Under the pieces are notes generated by a model. That model was not told the origin of the DNA, did no database searches, and saw only the letters and a list, made by a program, of their open reading frames with translations. DNA of 64,000 bases, from NCBI GenBank assembly GCA_004380135.1, contig QXCR01000013.1:1-64000 (forward strand), given 5' to 3'. The number at the start of each line of letters is the position of its first letter. Position 1 is the stretch's first letter. This stretch comes from Stemphylium vesicarium. Lineage: Eukaryota > Ascomycota > Dothideomycetes > Pleosporales > Pleosporaceae. A program made the translations under genes and the position numbers. Shown here one piece after another: positions 10,791 to 21,873 of this stretch.

Positions 10791-11644
10791 TGTTGCGGGG
10801 ACGCTGTTGAATCGGTACGCGGGAGTACAGAGGCGCTAGCAGGGCTGCGGACGGAGTCGCAATTCCTGAAACGGGTAGTCAGGGACGAACATCAGTTAAT
10901 TAATCTCATTATGGCGCCACGAGTATTAATGTATAGCGAAGGTGAACTAGTTCTCAGTGTCCTATGGTCGTATGTGATAGAACAGGCTGATCTTTGCATA
11001 TATGATGTAGACAGTAGAGGTCTGGAAAGTAACCCCGTCCAAGATTCGCCAGCGCGAGATATCTGTCTTAATCACTTCAGGGTTGTGCTATATAAAACGA
11101 ACGGACACAAACTGGCAAGGCTTTCTTTGCTTAGTGCACTGCGTACGTAAGCGCATGTCACGCCATAGTCGCTTGTGTACCCCTACCAAAGATAAGCCTC
11201 AAGAGGGACATCCCACTCCCAACCGCACGATCCCATCATGACATTGTGCAGCGACGAAAAATGCGAAGACAAGCGGAACTCGATGATAAAATCCCGCGCG
11301 ATGGAAGCTTCAACTTTGCTCCATTTCTTGAATAAATTAATAGGTGTCGTTGGACGGTTACAAGGCTGATTGTGATATGAAGGCACGTTGTGCATAAGCA
11401 CGGGTTGTCTGGCACGGCATCAGGCAACAATGTAGTTCGTGCCCACGGTGGTGCTTTTTAATGCGCCCTTGGTAATCGATTCAAAAGCCGGGCCGTCTAC
11501 TACCTGAGTGTTACTAGACAAGCGCTCTGCATCACCAGTTACCCGTGCAAGCGATTTGGCTAGCAGCACACTCATACATATGCGCGTCCCCGCACCATGT
11601 AAGTATACTCCTCTCCACCATTACTGCGCGATCGCTCACACACG
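10791..11644. other. Divergent intergenic region, no gene
   Basis: It lies between the F-box pseudogene (minus) and the 516-aa gene (plus). The open frames here are not protein-like. It should contain the promoter of the downstream gene. Confidence 0.5.
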
Positions 11645-13195
11645 ATGGAGACTCCGACTGTAAGGCTCTTCAGAATGGAAACATCGTCGGATGTCGCGAC
11701 ATGGCTTTCCTTCATTGTCACAGCGGTGGGACTAGGTGGTCTCTTATCGCAAGCCAGCGCCATTAATGACAAGCTGGATCCTTTCCACAGCCATCGCACT
11801 CCGACATATCTAGGATTCTGGTACGGACACCAAGACAAGTCATCGTGGTGGACTGTGAGAAGGCCGCCACTGTATGGCCCTGTTCTAGTCGCAAATTTGG
11901 AGAACGGGTTCTGCGGGAAACAGATCATCCACCTGACGCGCCTGCCGCTATTCACGCCCCCAGGCAAGGCGGGCTGGGCACTTATTTTGACCATCTTCCA
12001 CACGGACAAGCTGCATTCTCTCCGATCCACGAGTCCGTCCATAGAAGAAGCAGAGGAAGCTACGGAACATGTCCAAGAAAAAACCGTCGTTGCAACCGAA
12101 GATCGTCCACGCGAGACTCGAGACAGACGCACGCAATGGAAATCCTTGGAGAGAATGCAACTGGCTCGCTATCAAGCACATGCTTGTGTATCCATATCAA
12201 GAACGACACTGATAACGATGTTGGCGCTCACCAACGCTAGGGTCGCCTTCTCGTATAGCGATGCGTCTGGTTTTCGAGCTGGATACGCTTCATACAATGG
12301 CCAATGGTACATGACCTGGCCAATTGGCCAAGACGCCGTCGTGCAGTTCTCTCCCCATGACTCGCACAAGAAAAATACCGATGTCTACCCTCCAAGCTTC
12401 ACGCAGCGGACCAACCGCTGCACGCAAATGCTCGCCGGGGTCGTTGTAGCACCGTCTGGTCTGCAACTAGCGTTCTGCGGGCGCAAGCCGGCGGGCACTT
12501 ATCTACTTGAGTATGCTGTGAAGGGCTTTCCTGGCGCGCATGGGTCTCGGCACTTGTACAATATGCTGGGAGGCAAAGTGTACGAAGTCGACTACATTTT
12601 CGCTCGGGATCATGATTCGACAAAACAGATCAACGAGGACTACCTCATGCTCAAGGTGCCGAGCAAAGACTCTTCTCACGATGACACAGTTTTCCTGGTT
12701 CCCAGAAAAGAACAAGAGGCTATTGCGCAAGCGCTCGATTGCCTTCCGTGGAACCATTTGTCATGGAGCATACATCGTGGCATGCGCGATATCCTTCTGG
12801 CATACTCAAAACCTACCATGGATCGGTTTAGATCTCAGCTGGCTGCTCTTCTAAAGCGGACCGTGGCAGAGAAACAGCACCTGCTCGAGCGCAAAGGTTG
12901 GGAAAGTAATTTCGTTCGCAACAGTATGGGTGAAATGGCGGCTTCTGCTATTCTTCTCGGGAAAGGCAATTCTGGCGACCTTGTACGTGTCGTAACGGAC
13001 ATAATGCGTGCGCTAGTCGATGATTGGGGCATGGATCGCCTGGATGAGACGCATTTCTGGCGATTAGCAGATCAAGATAAGGAGCTCGACTTAATGGGAG
13101 CTGTCGCACTCACCAAAGTGTTCATTGTCGAGTGGAGCAACGAGTTCGACTATCAGATGTATCATGACTTACCCGTCAACTTGAAGTTTGCATAG
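11645..13195 (+). CDS. Conserved fungal protein of unknown function with one N-terminal membrane segment
   Basis: An uninterrupted 516-codon frame without introns. Residues 16-36 (VATWLSFIVTAVGLGGLLSQ) form a likely membrane anchor, followed by AINDKLDPFHSHRTPTYLG and WALILTIFHTD. The middle has a Cys/Trp-rich block (YNGQWYMTWPIGQD; TQMLAGVVVAPSGLQLAFC). The C-terminal third is alpha-helical and charged, ending YHDLPVNLKFA. The pattern recalls a fungal family sometimes labelled modin, linked by name to heterokaryon incompatibility modifiers; I recall this only loosely and do not assign it. It is intact, unlike its neighbours on both sides. Confidence 0.8.
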   Translation: METPTVRLFRMETSSDVATWLSFIVTAVGLGGLLSQASAINDKLDPFHSHRTPTYLGFWYGHQDKSSWWTVRRPPLYGPVLVANLENGFCGKQIIHLTRLPLFTPPGKAGWALILTIFHTDKLHSLRSTSPSIEEAEEATEHVQEKTVVATEDRPRETRDRRTQWKSLERMQLARYQAHACVSISRTTLITMLALTNARVAFSYSDASGFRAGYASYNGQWYMTWPIGQDAVVQFSPHDSHKKNTDVYPPSFTQRTNRCTQMLAGVVVAPSGLQLAFCGRKPAGTYLLEYAVKGFPGAHGSRHLYNMLGGKVYEVDYIFARDHDSTKQINEDYLMLKVPSKDSSHDDTVFLVPRKEQEAIAQALDCLPWNHLSWSIHRGMRDILLAYSKPTMDRFRSQLAALLKRTVAEKQHLLERKGWESNFVRNSMGEMAASAILLGKGNSGDLVRVVTDIMRALVDDWGMDRLDETHFWRLADQDKELDLMGAVALTKVFIVEWSNEFDYQMYHDLPVNLKFA

Positions 13196-13417
13196 GTAGC
13201 CATGGTTTGAAGGTGTCGGTAACGGATGCGAAGGAGGTAGCGTTATCACATTTTCTTAACAAAGAAAGTACGAGAGCGTGTGCAATAGCGTGTCTTGCAG
13301 CGAATTTGGGTCTAATCAGATGTTTTCGGAAAAATTCGATCAAACAGGTGTCTTCGGTGTGACCAATACCCCACGATTATAGCGGAGCAGTTTTAGGGTG
13401 GTATTATGATATATACA

Positions 13418-14526
13418 TCATGTCGTCTCACGTAAAGCAGTCATCGGTGGCTGATCTACGGCGCACATTGTCCCGCTTTTCCCTGCAGGATCAAAGTTTA
13501 GCTCACCGTTACCTTTGCCATTGGGGCATTGGTCGCTCGATAGTCCAGATGCTGGACCTGCGATTGAGTAGAAGCAGTCCTTGTGCGTAAAGTGTACCTA
13601 ATGAACGCAACCATGTGGATCGTTGAAGCAAGCAAGACAGCACCCGTCCGGGCTATTGAAGCTGCCCCCGTATTTTATGTCACCAGTCGATAGAGCGAAG
13701 CTGCTTACTCTAGCTGTCTGCTCGGGGCAAAGCGATCGTGTTGTTGTGCTAGTGACGATGGTGGCGACGGTGGTAGAAGTGGTAGATGTCTCCTGCGGGA
13801 AGTTAGTGGGCTAGTTTCTATGGTGTATGTTGAGGTATACATACAGTAATGATAGGTGTGACAGTGGTGTAGTCGGCGATGATGAGTGTTGTGGAAATGA
13901 ATACTGTCACAGTATTCGCTGTCGGCATGACGCTGACAATGATGGTAGTTGTCGCACCGGCAGCTGTGGTAGTCCGAGTCTGCGTCTTGGTCACAGTCGT
14001 TGTCTTGCAAACGGACACAGTCTTTGCTGGAGGCACAGGCCAGACCTTAGTGCATGCTGGACAGATCAGGTTGTTGACCACACCCTTTAGCCGTGATGGA
14101 AGTTTGACGTGACTGAAGTTGTAATGGTAACAAACTTCGTAGACGTCTTGAGGCTGGTCTCCGTTACGGGCTTCGGCTGCTGGTATGCTGGGCAAAACCC
14201 TTTGCAGAAGCCATACCCGTTGTTCTTTCTCAGAAGCTTCGTAATAACATCTTGAGCGATTGGGGCTAATGCAGAAATCAGCAACGAATGCCGGAATAAT
14301 GGAATCTTCACTTACAGATACGTTTCTCGATAGCACTCTCTCCGTGCTCGTCAACATGCTCAACAACCACTTTATGTGTTTCCGGGTCCTTGTAAGCAAT
14401 CTCAAATGGGCCCGTGCCCTTCAGTTCCGGAAACAACTGAAGCGCATGGGCTTCCTCAGCGACAACGTTGTTCGTGACGAGGTACGCAATGGCGGAGAAC
14501 GCGCTGGTAGGCTTAAAATGCACCAT
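13418..14526 (-). pseudogene. Secreted Thr-rich Cys-rich protein with one frameshift and one nonsense codon
   Basis: Exon 1 (14526-14316) starts MVHFKPTSAFSAIAYLV, a signal-peptide-like opening, and is joined through an intron at 14315-14251 (GTAAGT donor). Exon 2 has GYGFCKGFCPAY, then a Thr-rich stretch. Near 14088 the frame shifts by one before NNLICPACTKVWPVPPAKT and a long Thr/Val stem. A further good intron is 13844-13793 (GTATGT, branch ACTAAC, CAG). The last exon carries a Cys module, YGGSFNSPDGCCLACFNDPH, then TAG 13598-13600, then in the same frame KDCFYSIAG and SSDQCPNGKGN to a natural TGA at 13418-13420. A 29-bp gap that keeps phase exists at the frameshift but is too short for a normal fungal intron. 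Secreted or wall-anchored proteins of this build are common in plant-associated ascomycetes. If the TAG is read as the true end, a shortened protein could be made. Confidence 0.6.
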
Positions 14527-15867
14527 TGCTGCAGCGAACGAATGAGGATGCTGAAGTGGACAACTGCATTTAAGAAATAGCGGAGAGTTGGCACATGAAG
14601 TACAAAATATTCTTGTTCTAATCTTTTTTTCTTCTCGGATATTTCGACCTGTGTACCATCCGCGAAGCCGAATTCGATAAAGCGTACATGTAGTGACAGC
14701 CTCGCAAGGCTGCAGTTTGAACTAGCTAGCATCGTGGCTCAACGCTACGGCTTGAGGAAACCGACGGTGTGGATCTGGGAAATCCAAAACGAGGTTTTTG
14801 GGCTTGAGCCTGGATACCAATTCCTCGGGAGCGGAGATTCTGGTCATGGGACCCTGATCGAAGGTCGCGTGGCAGAACGTGGAGAGCTGAAGTTGCTTCG
14901 GTCTCGCCTAGACTAACCTCTTTAGGGGCCGGCTAGTCGAAGTGGCATGCATCTGGACCTGCTGCCCAAATATGCCTGAATGATGACTTCCAATTTGGGC
15001 GCAGTCTTGCTATAGATCATATCCTGTTGCTGAAGCATCAGACACTTGTCGCCAAGATCCGGGGAAAGAGGGCTGTTGGGCCAATGAGTGCATCGTGTCA
15101 TTCCGCTCTTGCAGCCTTGTCCTTGGCCCAGCCTTGCGGCAACGACGATCCGCAAAGGATAAACTGAGAGTATCATATACTGGTATGGGAAGTAGCATTA
15201 GTCGTCTACTTGATCAGTGAGCATAAAACGAGTTGTTTTTCTCTAGGTAATCCTGGATGATATTGAGGTTTTTGTTAGGTCGAACATTGGCGTTTAAGGG
15301 AGGGCATTGGTGAGGAAAAAGGCAAAGACGGTATGCAGTTGGCGGGTCTCTCCCAGAGAACATCTTGTGCCATGTTCAATTAGCACCAGAAAGTCCGCTT
15401 CCGCCCATTTCGGGACAATTGGCATGTAGCCTCTTTTTTGCGCATCTTTCTGCTTCCCTTGGACAGATTTCTAGACATCGAGACACGACCAGAGTGTGTA
15501 GATACCTCGGTCACCTCAATAGCATTTGAACAAATCGGAGACCATATTGGATGTAAAGCGTTCTTAGCTGGATTAAGCCTTGCCCGACGGCGCGGCGATC
15601 TAGACATCGCTAGTGCCAGCATCGCCAGATAGGTGCCGGAACTAGTAGAACGCTACTACAGAAGGAAGACAAACGTTCGAGGTGATTGAACAACAGGCGG
15701 TCCAGATCCGCCCATAAAGATGTTGGCTGAGACGATCCTAGACTTTGAGTTAACACCGAATAAGGCAAATCACCAATCATGCAAAGAATGTGCATTTAAT
15801 TGTGCTGTGGCATTCTCTAACACGTTCAGTCTGTAGGGGTTGAGCCACACCTAAACGGAGAGTGTCG
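14527..15867. other. Long spacer without a supported gene
   Basis: About 1.3 kb. Small open frames on both strands show no family motif and no consistent splicing. It may contain unrecognised decayed coding DNA, given the esterase relic just downstream. Confidence 0.45.
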
Positions 15868-16108
15868 ACCTCGAGACCTCCTACCCCAGGACCTCCCCGA
15901 CGCACGAATCATGGCCTATGGCTACGACGCCAAAATGGTCAGTCTCATGATTATGGCTAGGAAAATCTCCTGGGAGGGAATGCAAACATACTGCTGGAGT
16001 TGCTTTTTGCAGAGAGTCCGAACTTTACGAGGCCATTAATTTTCGAGGTCTCAGGGGTCTGCTGTATAAACAGCCTCTCCTCATGGCCTACAAAAGGCCT
16101 GGGTTCTG
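15868..16108 (+). pseudogene. Relic of a DUF676/alpha-beta hydrolase domain (N-terminal esterase module)
   Basis: Plus-strand reading gives RPRDLLPQDLPDARIMAYGY followed by DAKM, then after a frame break ILLELLFAESPNFTRPLIF and then, out of frame, LLMAYKRPG. The order matches the start of the serine-esterase domain that heads many fungal STAND proteins, including the usual PRDLLP..PDARIM.YGYDA motif. The GHSLGG-type nucleophile elbow is missing, replaced by a short deletion after RPLIF. Only about 80 codons remain, with no partner NTPase domain nearby on this strand. Confidence 0.55.
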
Positions 16109-16492
16109 ATCAAGCTTTGACGTATACGCTAGAATTATCATGGAAAATCGTAACTATATCGTGTATATGAAGTAACAGGCGCGTGTCAATACATCAGATG
16201 GATATCGAATCGAGTTTTGGGGCCAGCGTGTTGCGCGTTCATGGAGGCGAGAAGGGAACATGTTCCTAGTTTTAGTATCCAGTAGAAATAGTAGTAACTC
16301 CTTGTCATTTTCGCTTGCTCTTTACAGGCAGAAAACGCGTCCGGAAGAAACGTTCCTGGATGTGGCAAGTCGCAGTTATCCGCGAATCCTCCTTCCTGTA
16401 ACTCCGTCGCTGATGATGCAATTCAAATGTCCTTCCACAGTACGATAAGAGTCTTTGCCATACTCCTACCCCTCAAGATAAGGTTCCCCCTC
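16109..16492. other. Spacer, 3' flank of SPT4
   Basis: No gene is seen. It contains the expected 3' end of the minus-strand SPT4 gene. Confidence 0.5.
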
Positions 16493-17635
16493 TTAATCCT
16501 TAGGGAGCATGTCCTGCTCGCTACCATCCCTGGGCACGTAGTTGATGCCGGCGCTCTCGATGAGGCCGATAACATCATCCGGGAGGATCCCCTCGACCTG
16601 AGTGGCGTAAACACCTGGTTGGTAGCCCTCAAGGCGTTGGTATCTAGCAACCCAGCTCCTTGAAGTATCTGCGACGGTGATGAGGCCTTCGAAGACCTGC
16701 GAGGTGCAGTCGTTGATTTGCTCGGGGTTGCCGATGAGCTCGAGGATATCTTCGCAGTTGGGGCAGCCCTGCGTCATGAACTGCTGCTGTGTGCGGACAA
16801 CAGAGCAGACCATGCAGGCGCGCATGTTGCGCTGCTGGTTCGGAGGAATGTACGCGCCGCCGGCCATGTCTTCAAGGTTGTTAGGGACTTCGGTGTTGGG
16901 CGTGGGTTTTGTAGGAGGTTTCGGAACCGGGCGACGTTGACTATGGGCAGTGCCACTGAGACGTTTGGTATGGGCGGTGAGACCTGTCGCTTCAGCTGCG
17001 TTGCTTCGACCACGACCACGACCGCGACCGCGACGACGACCTGTAGCGCGCGAACGTGTAGTAGGGTTCTGAGGGCGAGAATGGGGCTCCGATTCGGGTT
17101 GCTGGCTGTGATGCTGATGGCCAGTGGTAGCGTTTGAGTTTTGCAGCACGGAGAATTCAGTAGAAGGAAGGATAGGTTGGTGGTTGAAGTTCTCAGGGAA
17201 CAGAGCGTCGCCAAGTGTGCTGCTTTGTCCCACGGTCCCGGAAGCTTGGCGAGGCTGACGGCCCTCTGGACCTGACTCTCGCTGCCTCGCTTTAGAGAGG
17301 TTTAGCGGCTCGCGTGAGGCTACGGGATCGACGTCGTCCAGTTCATTCTCCAAGTTTCGTTCCTCGTCAGATCTACTCTTTCTACGGATGACGTTATCGT
17401 CTCTTGTAATGCTGGCGGTAGGGCTGATCTCCTCGCTATCTGAATCGACGGCAGCATACCTGTCCTCTCTGTTGGTCGTCTTGACCGTTGCAAGACCCTT
17501 GCGCGCCATGATGCCTAGCCGGAGCCGAGGCCGCTGGTTGGTTGCAGCGTTAGTGGAGGCTTTAGTGGCAAGGCGAGGCGAGAGATGGCGGGACCGAATT
17601 GCTTGATAACTTTTGGCGGGCGGTGCGGGAGACAA
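16493..17635 (-). CDS. SPT4: Transcription elongation factor Spt4, with a long in-frame N-terminal extension
   Basis: The last 124 codons (from Met at 16867) are Spt4: IPPNQQRNMRACMVCSVVR, a zinc ribbon with CMVC and CPNC pairs, then SRSWVARYQRLEGYQPGVYA and AGINYVPRDG. Spt4 pairs with Spt5 (DSIF) on RNA polymerase II and helps elongation through chromatin. Family proteins are about 110-125 residues, so 16867 is the likely start. The same frame is open without a stop for another 256 codons upstream, to 17635. That stretch is low in complexity, Arg/Gly-rich (RRRGRGRGRGR) and acidic (VDSDSEEIS). A CTAAC..AAG acceptor-like site sits 2-20 bp before 16867, so a 5' UTR intron may exist and the long frame may be untranslated. 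It lies divergent to the PP5 gene. Confidence 0.85.
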   Translation of the reverse strand: MSPAPPAKSYQAIRSRHLSPRLATKASTNAATNQRPRLRLGIMARKGLATVKTTNREDRYAAVDSDSEEISPTASITRDDNVIRRKSRSDEERNLENELDDVDPVASREPLNLSKARQRESGPEGRQPRQASGTVGQSSTLGDALFPENFNHQPILPSTEFSVLQNSNATTGHQHHSQQPESEPHSRPQNPTTRSRATGRRRGRGRGRGRSNAAEATGLTAHTKRLSGTAHSQRRPVPKPPTKPTPNTEVPNNLEDMAGGAYIPPNQQRNMRACMVCSVVRTQQQFMTQGCPNCEDILELIGNPEQINDCTSQVFEGLITVADTSRSWVARYQRLEGYQPGVYATQVEGILPDDVIGLIESAGINYVPRDGSEQDMLPKD

Positions 17636-17803
17636 GTCCTCTCACTTTTTGTCGTGCGTCACTGTTTGCTACCGACACTTTCCTCGCTCAGGAACGTGCC
17701 TCCCTCCCCATCAAACTATAGGCGTACCTAGCCGTCGCGCCTTCCGCAATCGCAACCTTGCCCCTCGCATACCCCAGTCTGTCCCGCATTCTATCGACAC
17801 ACG

Positions 17804-19387
17804 ATGGGTAGCTCGCCAGAGGAGGCTACCAAGCTCAAGGACCAGGGTAACAATGCCTTCAGGAACCAAGAATGGGACAAAGCCCTGGACTTTTACACAA
17901 AGGCCATCGAAGCATATAACGCAGAGCCGTCTTTCTATACCAACCGCGCTCAAGTAGGCATCCCGCGCGCTCCACGCCATCACATGCTGAACTGTGCTCC
18001 AGACTTATATCAAGCTTGAACAATACGGCTACGCTATACAAGATGCAGACACGGCCATCGAGCTAGACCCCAACAATGTTAAGGTACTACGGCCGCGATC
18101 TGACCCGGTTAACCCGACGCTGACCAAAGCCATAGGCATTCTACCGCCGCGCCTCCGCCAATACGGCCATCCTCAAACATCGCGAAGCCCTCCGCGACTG
18201 GAAGCTCGTCGTCAAGAAAGCTCCCAACGATGCGAACGCGAAGCTGCGCATGGCCGAGTGCGAAAAGGTCGTTAAGCGCGACGCCTTCCTCAAGGCTATC
18301 GAAGTCGAGGATGCGCCGTCGGCAGCCGAGGGTCTAGATCTTGAGCACATGGCAGTGGACCCTTCATATGACGGTGCAAAGTTGGGAGACAAGATGACGC
18401 TGGAGTTCGTTGAGGACATGATTGAGCGATTCAAGAATGGCAAGAAGCTGGCGAGGAAATACGTCTACCAAATCATCATCGCAGTCATGGATATCATCAA
18501 GAAGGAACCTACAATGGTCGAGCATGATATCCCCGAAGGTCACGAAGTCACAGTCTGCGGAGACACACACGGTACGTCATAGCCTGGGGAACATGGTCAA
18601 GTATTCGCTAACTGGTCCAGGTCAATTCTTCGATCTTATGGAAATTTTCCGTCTCGCAGGCAAGCCTTCAGAGAAGCACGCATTCCTCTTCAATGGCGAC
18701 TTTGTCGATCGAGGGTCCTGGTCCACCGAAATCGCCCTGCTGCTTTACGCTTACAAGTGGCTATACCCCGACACCTTCTTCCTGAATCGCGGCAACCACG
18801 AGACAGACGACATGAATAGAATGTACGGCTTCGAGGGAGAGTGCAAGGCCAAGTACACCGAGCGTGTCTTCAAGCTCTTCTCAGAGTCATTCTCCGCGCT
18901 TCCTCTCGCGACTCTCATCGGAAAGAAGTACTTTGTGCTTCACGGTGGTCTGTTCTCAGACGACAAGATCACACTCGACGACGTACGAAAGCTGAACCGA
19001 TTCAAGCAGCGACAACCAGGACAATCTGGTCTAATGATGGAAATGCTATGGACCGATCCTCAGACGAACCCCGGCCGAGGCCCCAGCAAGCGCGGTGTCG
19101 GTCTGCAATTCGGTCCCGACATCACGAAGCGATTCTGCGAGAACAACGGTCTTGAAGCTATCATCCGGTCGCACGAGGTACGCATGGAGGGTTACGAGGT
19201 CGAGCACGATGGACGCTGCATAACCGTCTTCTCGGCACCCAACTACTGCGACAGCACCCACAACAAGGGCGCCTTCATCAAGATCGGTCCAGAGTACAAG
19301 CTCAAGTTCACTCAATTCAACGCGGTCGAGCATCCGAATATCAAACCAATGGCATACGCTTCGAACGGGATGGCCGGTATGATCTAA
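17804..19387 (+). CDS. PPT1: Serine/threonine protein phosphatase 5 (TPR-containing)
   Basis: Four exons: 17804-17953, 18003-18083, 18136-18571 and 18621-19387, joined by 49-52 bp introns, giving 477 residues, the usual PP5 length. Residues 1-110 hold three TPR motifs (LKDQGNNAFRNQEWDKALDF; YAIQDADTAIELDPNN; YRRASAN) that bind Hsp90. A linker and a PP2A-type catalytic domain follow, with metal-binding motifs GDTHGQ (about residue 219), GDFVDRG, NRGNHE, the second metal-binding His in LHGGL and the conserved SAPNYCD. It removes phosphate from chaperone clients and signalling proteins in cytosol and nucleus. The C-terminus ends SNGMAGMI after the autoinhibitory helix. No defect is seen. Confidence 0.96.
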
Positions 19388-19869
19388 TGGGAATTGGAAA
19401 GTTGGGTTCTGTCATTGTTCGCAGCGATGCATAGTTCGGTGTTCTTCGGCGCATCAGCATACTCGGGATCGCTTGGGGCTGTGTTTGATCTTTCAGGGTG
19501 GAACGACATGGAGCATTGGTATCCAAATGTATTATAGACCTAGAAGTAGGGTCAACTGCGGCGCAGACGCACGCGAAACGTATCTAAATTCATGACACAA
19601 GAAATTCAATAGTCGGTTTATAGTTAACCCAGCCCTATGGGTGGCGCGTGGCGGATGCGTTGCCCCTCACGCGCGGCCCCACGCGTTGTATCTCAATGTG
19701 GTTAACTCTATTGACAAACAGGGTTCCGCTCCTTCTGCCCCATTACCTGCTGCCAACCTGCAGACAAAGCGCTGCCTGCACCCGGTCGATCGTACGCTCA
19801 CCAGCGCGCGAGACCTCTTTGTTATTGATTTGTTTGCAATGTGAGAGCCAATTCAGTCGCGCAAGCACA
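19388..19869. other. Intergenic, promoter of the downstream unknown gene
   Basis: No gene is supported. The frame open upstream of 19870 has no start preferable to the ATG at 19870. Confidence 0.5.
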
Positions 19870-21191
19870 ATGTCGCCATATCAACATCTATTCTCCACCC
19901 GCGCGGTTCTAAGTGTCTGGCGCAATCTTCGTGGCACCAAAGACAATAATGATCTCCTCTTCACCTTTCAATATCACCAAGACGATGTTCGCGGGCACAA
20001 GGGCAAGAATTTCGGCAAAGGAGGCGTTGTGGAAAGCTCGCAAGAGATTGCGGATGGGAAGACACTAGACGGTGGTGGAAAGAGCATCGGCTTCGTCGTG
20101 CCATGGCGATCGATGCAGAATCAACGACGCGAATTGAAGGAAAAAGAGAAGGAGCTTGCTGAGGCGTTGGTTGCGCTCGTCGGAGAGGTCGCTTTCACAG
20201 GTATGTTCAGGGGGAACACCACGTCCAGACTGTCGGTGTCTTTTGATATGGGCACCCATACTGATATTCGCGCGCAGATCTCTCACCAACCCTCCAATCT
20301 TCTCTTACGCAAAATCCGCTCATCCAGATCCGGCATCTCGCAGCAGGTCTTTCGCGCCAAATGTCCAAGATCGAATACCAGATGGCGGATAACGCCCCCT
20401 ATGCAAACGGCAAGAATCTCTACACAGGCGGAGAGATAGCACAGAGGTTTTTACCGCCAATCCAGACCCTCTTCGAGCAACGGCCAATACCACAACGGAT
20501 GATATTCGAATTGTTGATGGAACTGAAGGATCTGGTCTTTCTGGGAATGGCAGGCTGCGAAAAGGAGGTCCTAGAGTGGGAGATGAACGGGGTGGGGATC
20601 GAAGCTCTGGAAGAACTAGACGATGCGATTGTAAGAGCGGTCACGCCAGTAATACCCCCCATCGAATTCCCGCACCGGAAAGAGTTGGAGACAGGACACG
20701 AGCGTCTACTTCGACGAAAAGCCACAATCCTCATCACGAAATCTCAACCTGCACCCGCTGAACAACCCATATCCTTCCTCGTCGCCGCTCCAGACGAGCT
20801 TCTCTACACCCTCGAATCCCTCGAGACAACATCACTCGCCTTAACACGCCTACCCCTCCCCATCTCCGACTTTTGCGCCCACGCCACGATAACCCTCCGT
20901 CGTCTGACACCCAGACAGGCTCTTGCCGATTTCTCACAACAGAAGAAGATGAGAGCGGGACAATGCGCACAGTACGCGCGCTGCATGAAATGGGCTGGGG
21001 CGCAATGGCGGGACAACGACGGATGCGGAAGAGGCTGCAAGAACGAAGACGAAGATCCTGAAAACCTTCCTAGTTGGCATAGGAGTAGTCGCTGGTTCGA
21101 TGAAAAGGGGAGCGGGACGTTTATGGTTGGTGGGGGGAGGGCGAAGCCGGAGGATGATGGGTTTGGGGTTGTTAGGATGGCGGCTTCGTGA
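19870..21191 (+). CDS. Unknown conserved protein, two exons
   Basis: Exon 1 is 19870-20200 and exon 2 is 20278-21191, joined by a 77-bp intron (GTATGT..CGCAG), giving 414 residues. The start is chosen at MSPYQHLFSTRAVLSVWR. Exon 1 ends in a charged helix (QRRELKEKEKELAEALVALV). The spliced join reads on as LSPTLQSSLTQNPLIQIRHL. The protein then has a helical central part and, near the C-terminus, a cluster CAQYARCMKW..GCGRGC that could bind a metal. The tail is Gly-rich with RWFDEKGSG. I do not recognise the family and propose no function. The frame is intact and splicing is simple, so it is probably a working gene. Confidence 0.75.
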
Positions 21192-21873
21192 TGTGGTTGG
21201 GAAGGCGTTGGTGGTTTTCTGTGATCTATGGCGTTGTTGGGTGCAAAGTGGGGTTGGATAGTGGGGGAGGTAATAATACCCTTTTCTTGTGGCTTTTAAT
21301 AGTGTAATTTCGGTGGGCAAGGTTGGTCAGTGGTACGAAATGAAGGGGTGTGTGTTGGTTACATTCCTTTCTTGGATTGGGAAGTGATGGTGTGGATAGT
21401 CACAGTGGATTCGTGACTTACTCTTTTATTGGGGAATTCGGCTTGTACTACTGGATCGTGCTTCTGGATCTCGTTACAACTTGCCACCGGGGGTTTGAGT
21501 TACACGGTATGTACACGGACTGATGTACAGGAATGCGTTTCATGACAAAATCGCTATGCCCACTTGTCGAAGCTCATTGAGCTTATTCACCAATCAACTA
21601 CGAGAATATCACTTATTCGTGACTACTTATTAGTGACTGTGTCTTCCGCGAATATCGTCGTGCAGACTACTTGGCTGATTCCCCAATAGCTCAGATCTCT
21701 CTATGGCAGGTTCCGTATCATGGCAGTGAGATATAAAAGGCTCCTTGCAGCCCTGCAAGTTCATCAAATACACTACGACTAAACCACAGCTTGCAACAGA
21801 AGCTCTCCCAAGAACACACATTTCTATCTGTCAAACTCCTTCAATAACATAATAAATCAACCAAGTCCCCACA
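21192..21873. other. Intergenic with a TATA-containing promoter
   Basis: No gene is seen. A TATAAAAGG box lies at about 21732-21740, roughly 135 bp upstream of the next ATG, and the leader between is CA-rich. The 3' flank of the preceding gene is T/G-rich. Confidence 0.55.
21732..21740 (+). promoter_or_regulatory. TATA box of the 195-aa gene
   Basis: TATAAAAGG, well placed for a transcription start about 30 bp downstream and a leader of about 100 nt before ATG 21874. TATA boxes of this quality are not common in filamentous fungal core genes and suggest regulated or strong expression. Confidence 0.5.

Noticed and set aside
10572..11150. 192-codon plus-strand frame upstream of the 516-aa gene
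   Set aside because: Its first part is antisense to the F-box half and the rest shows no protein-like pattern.
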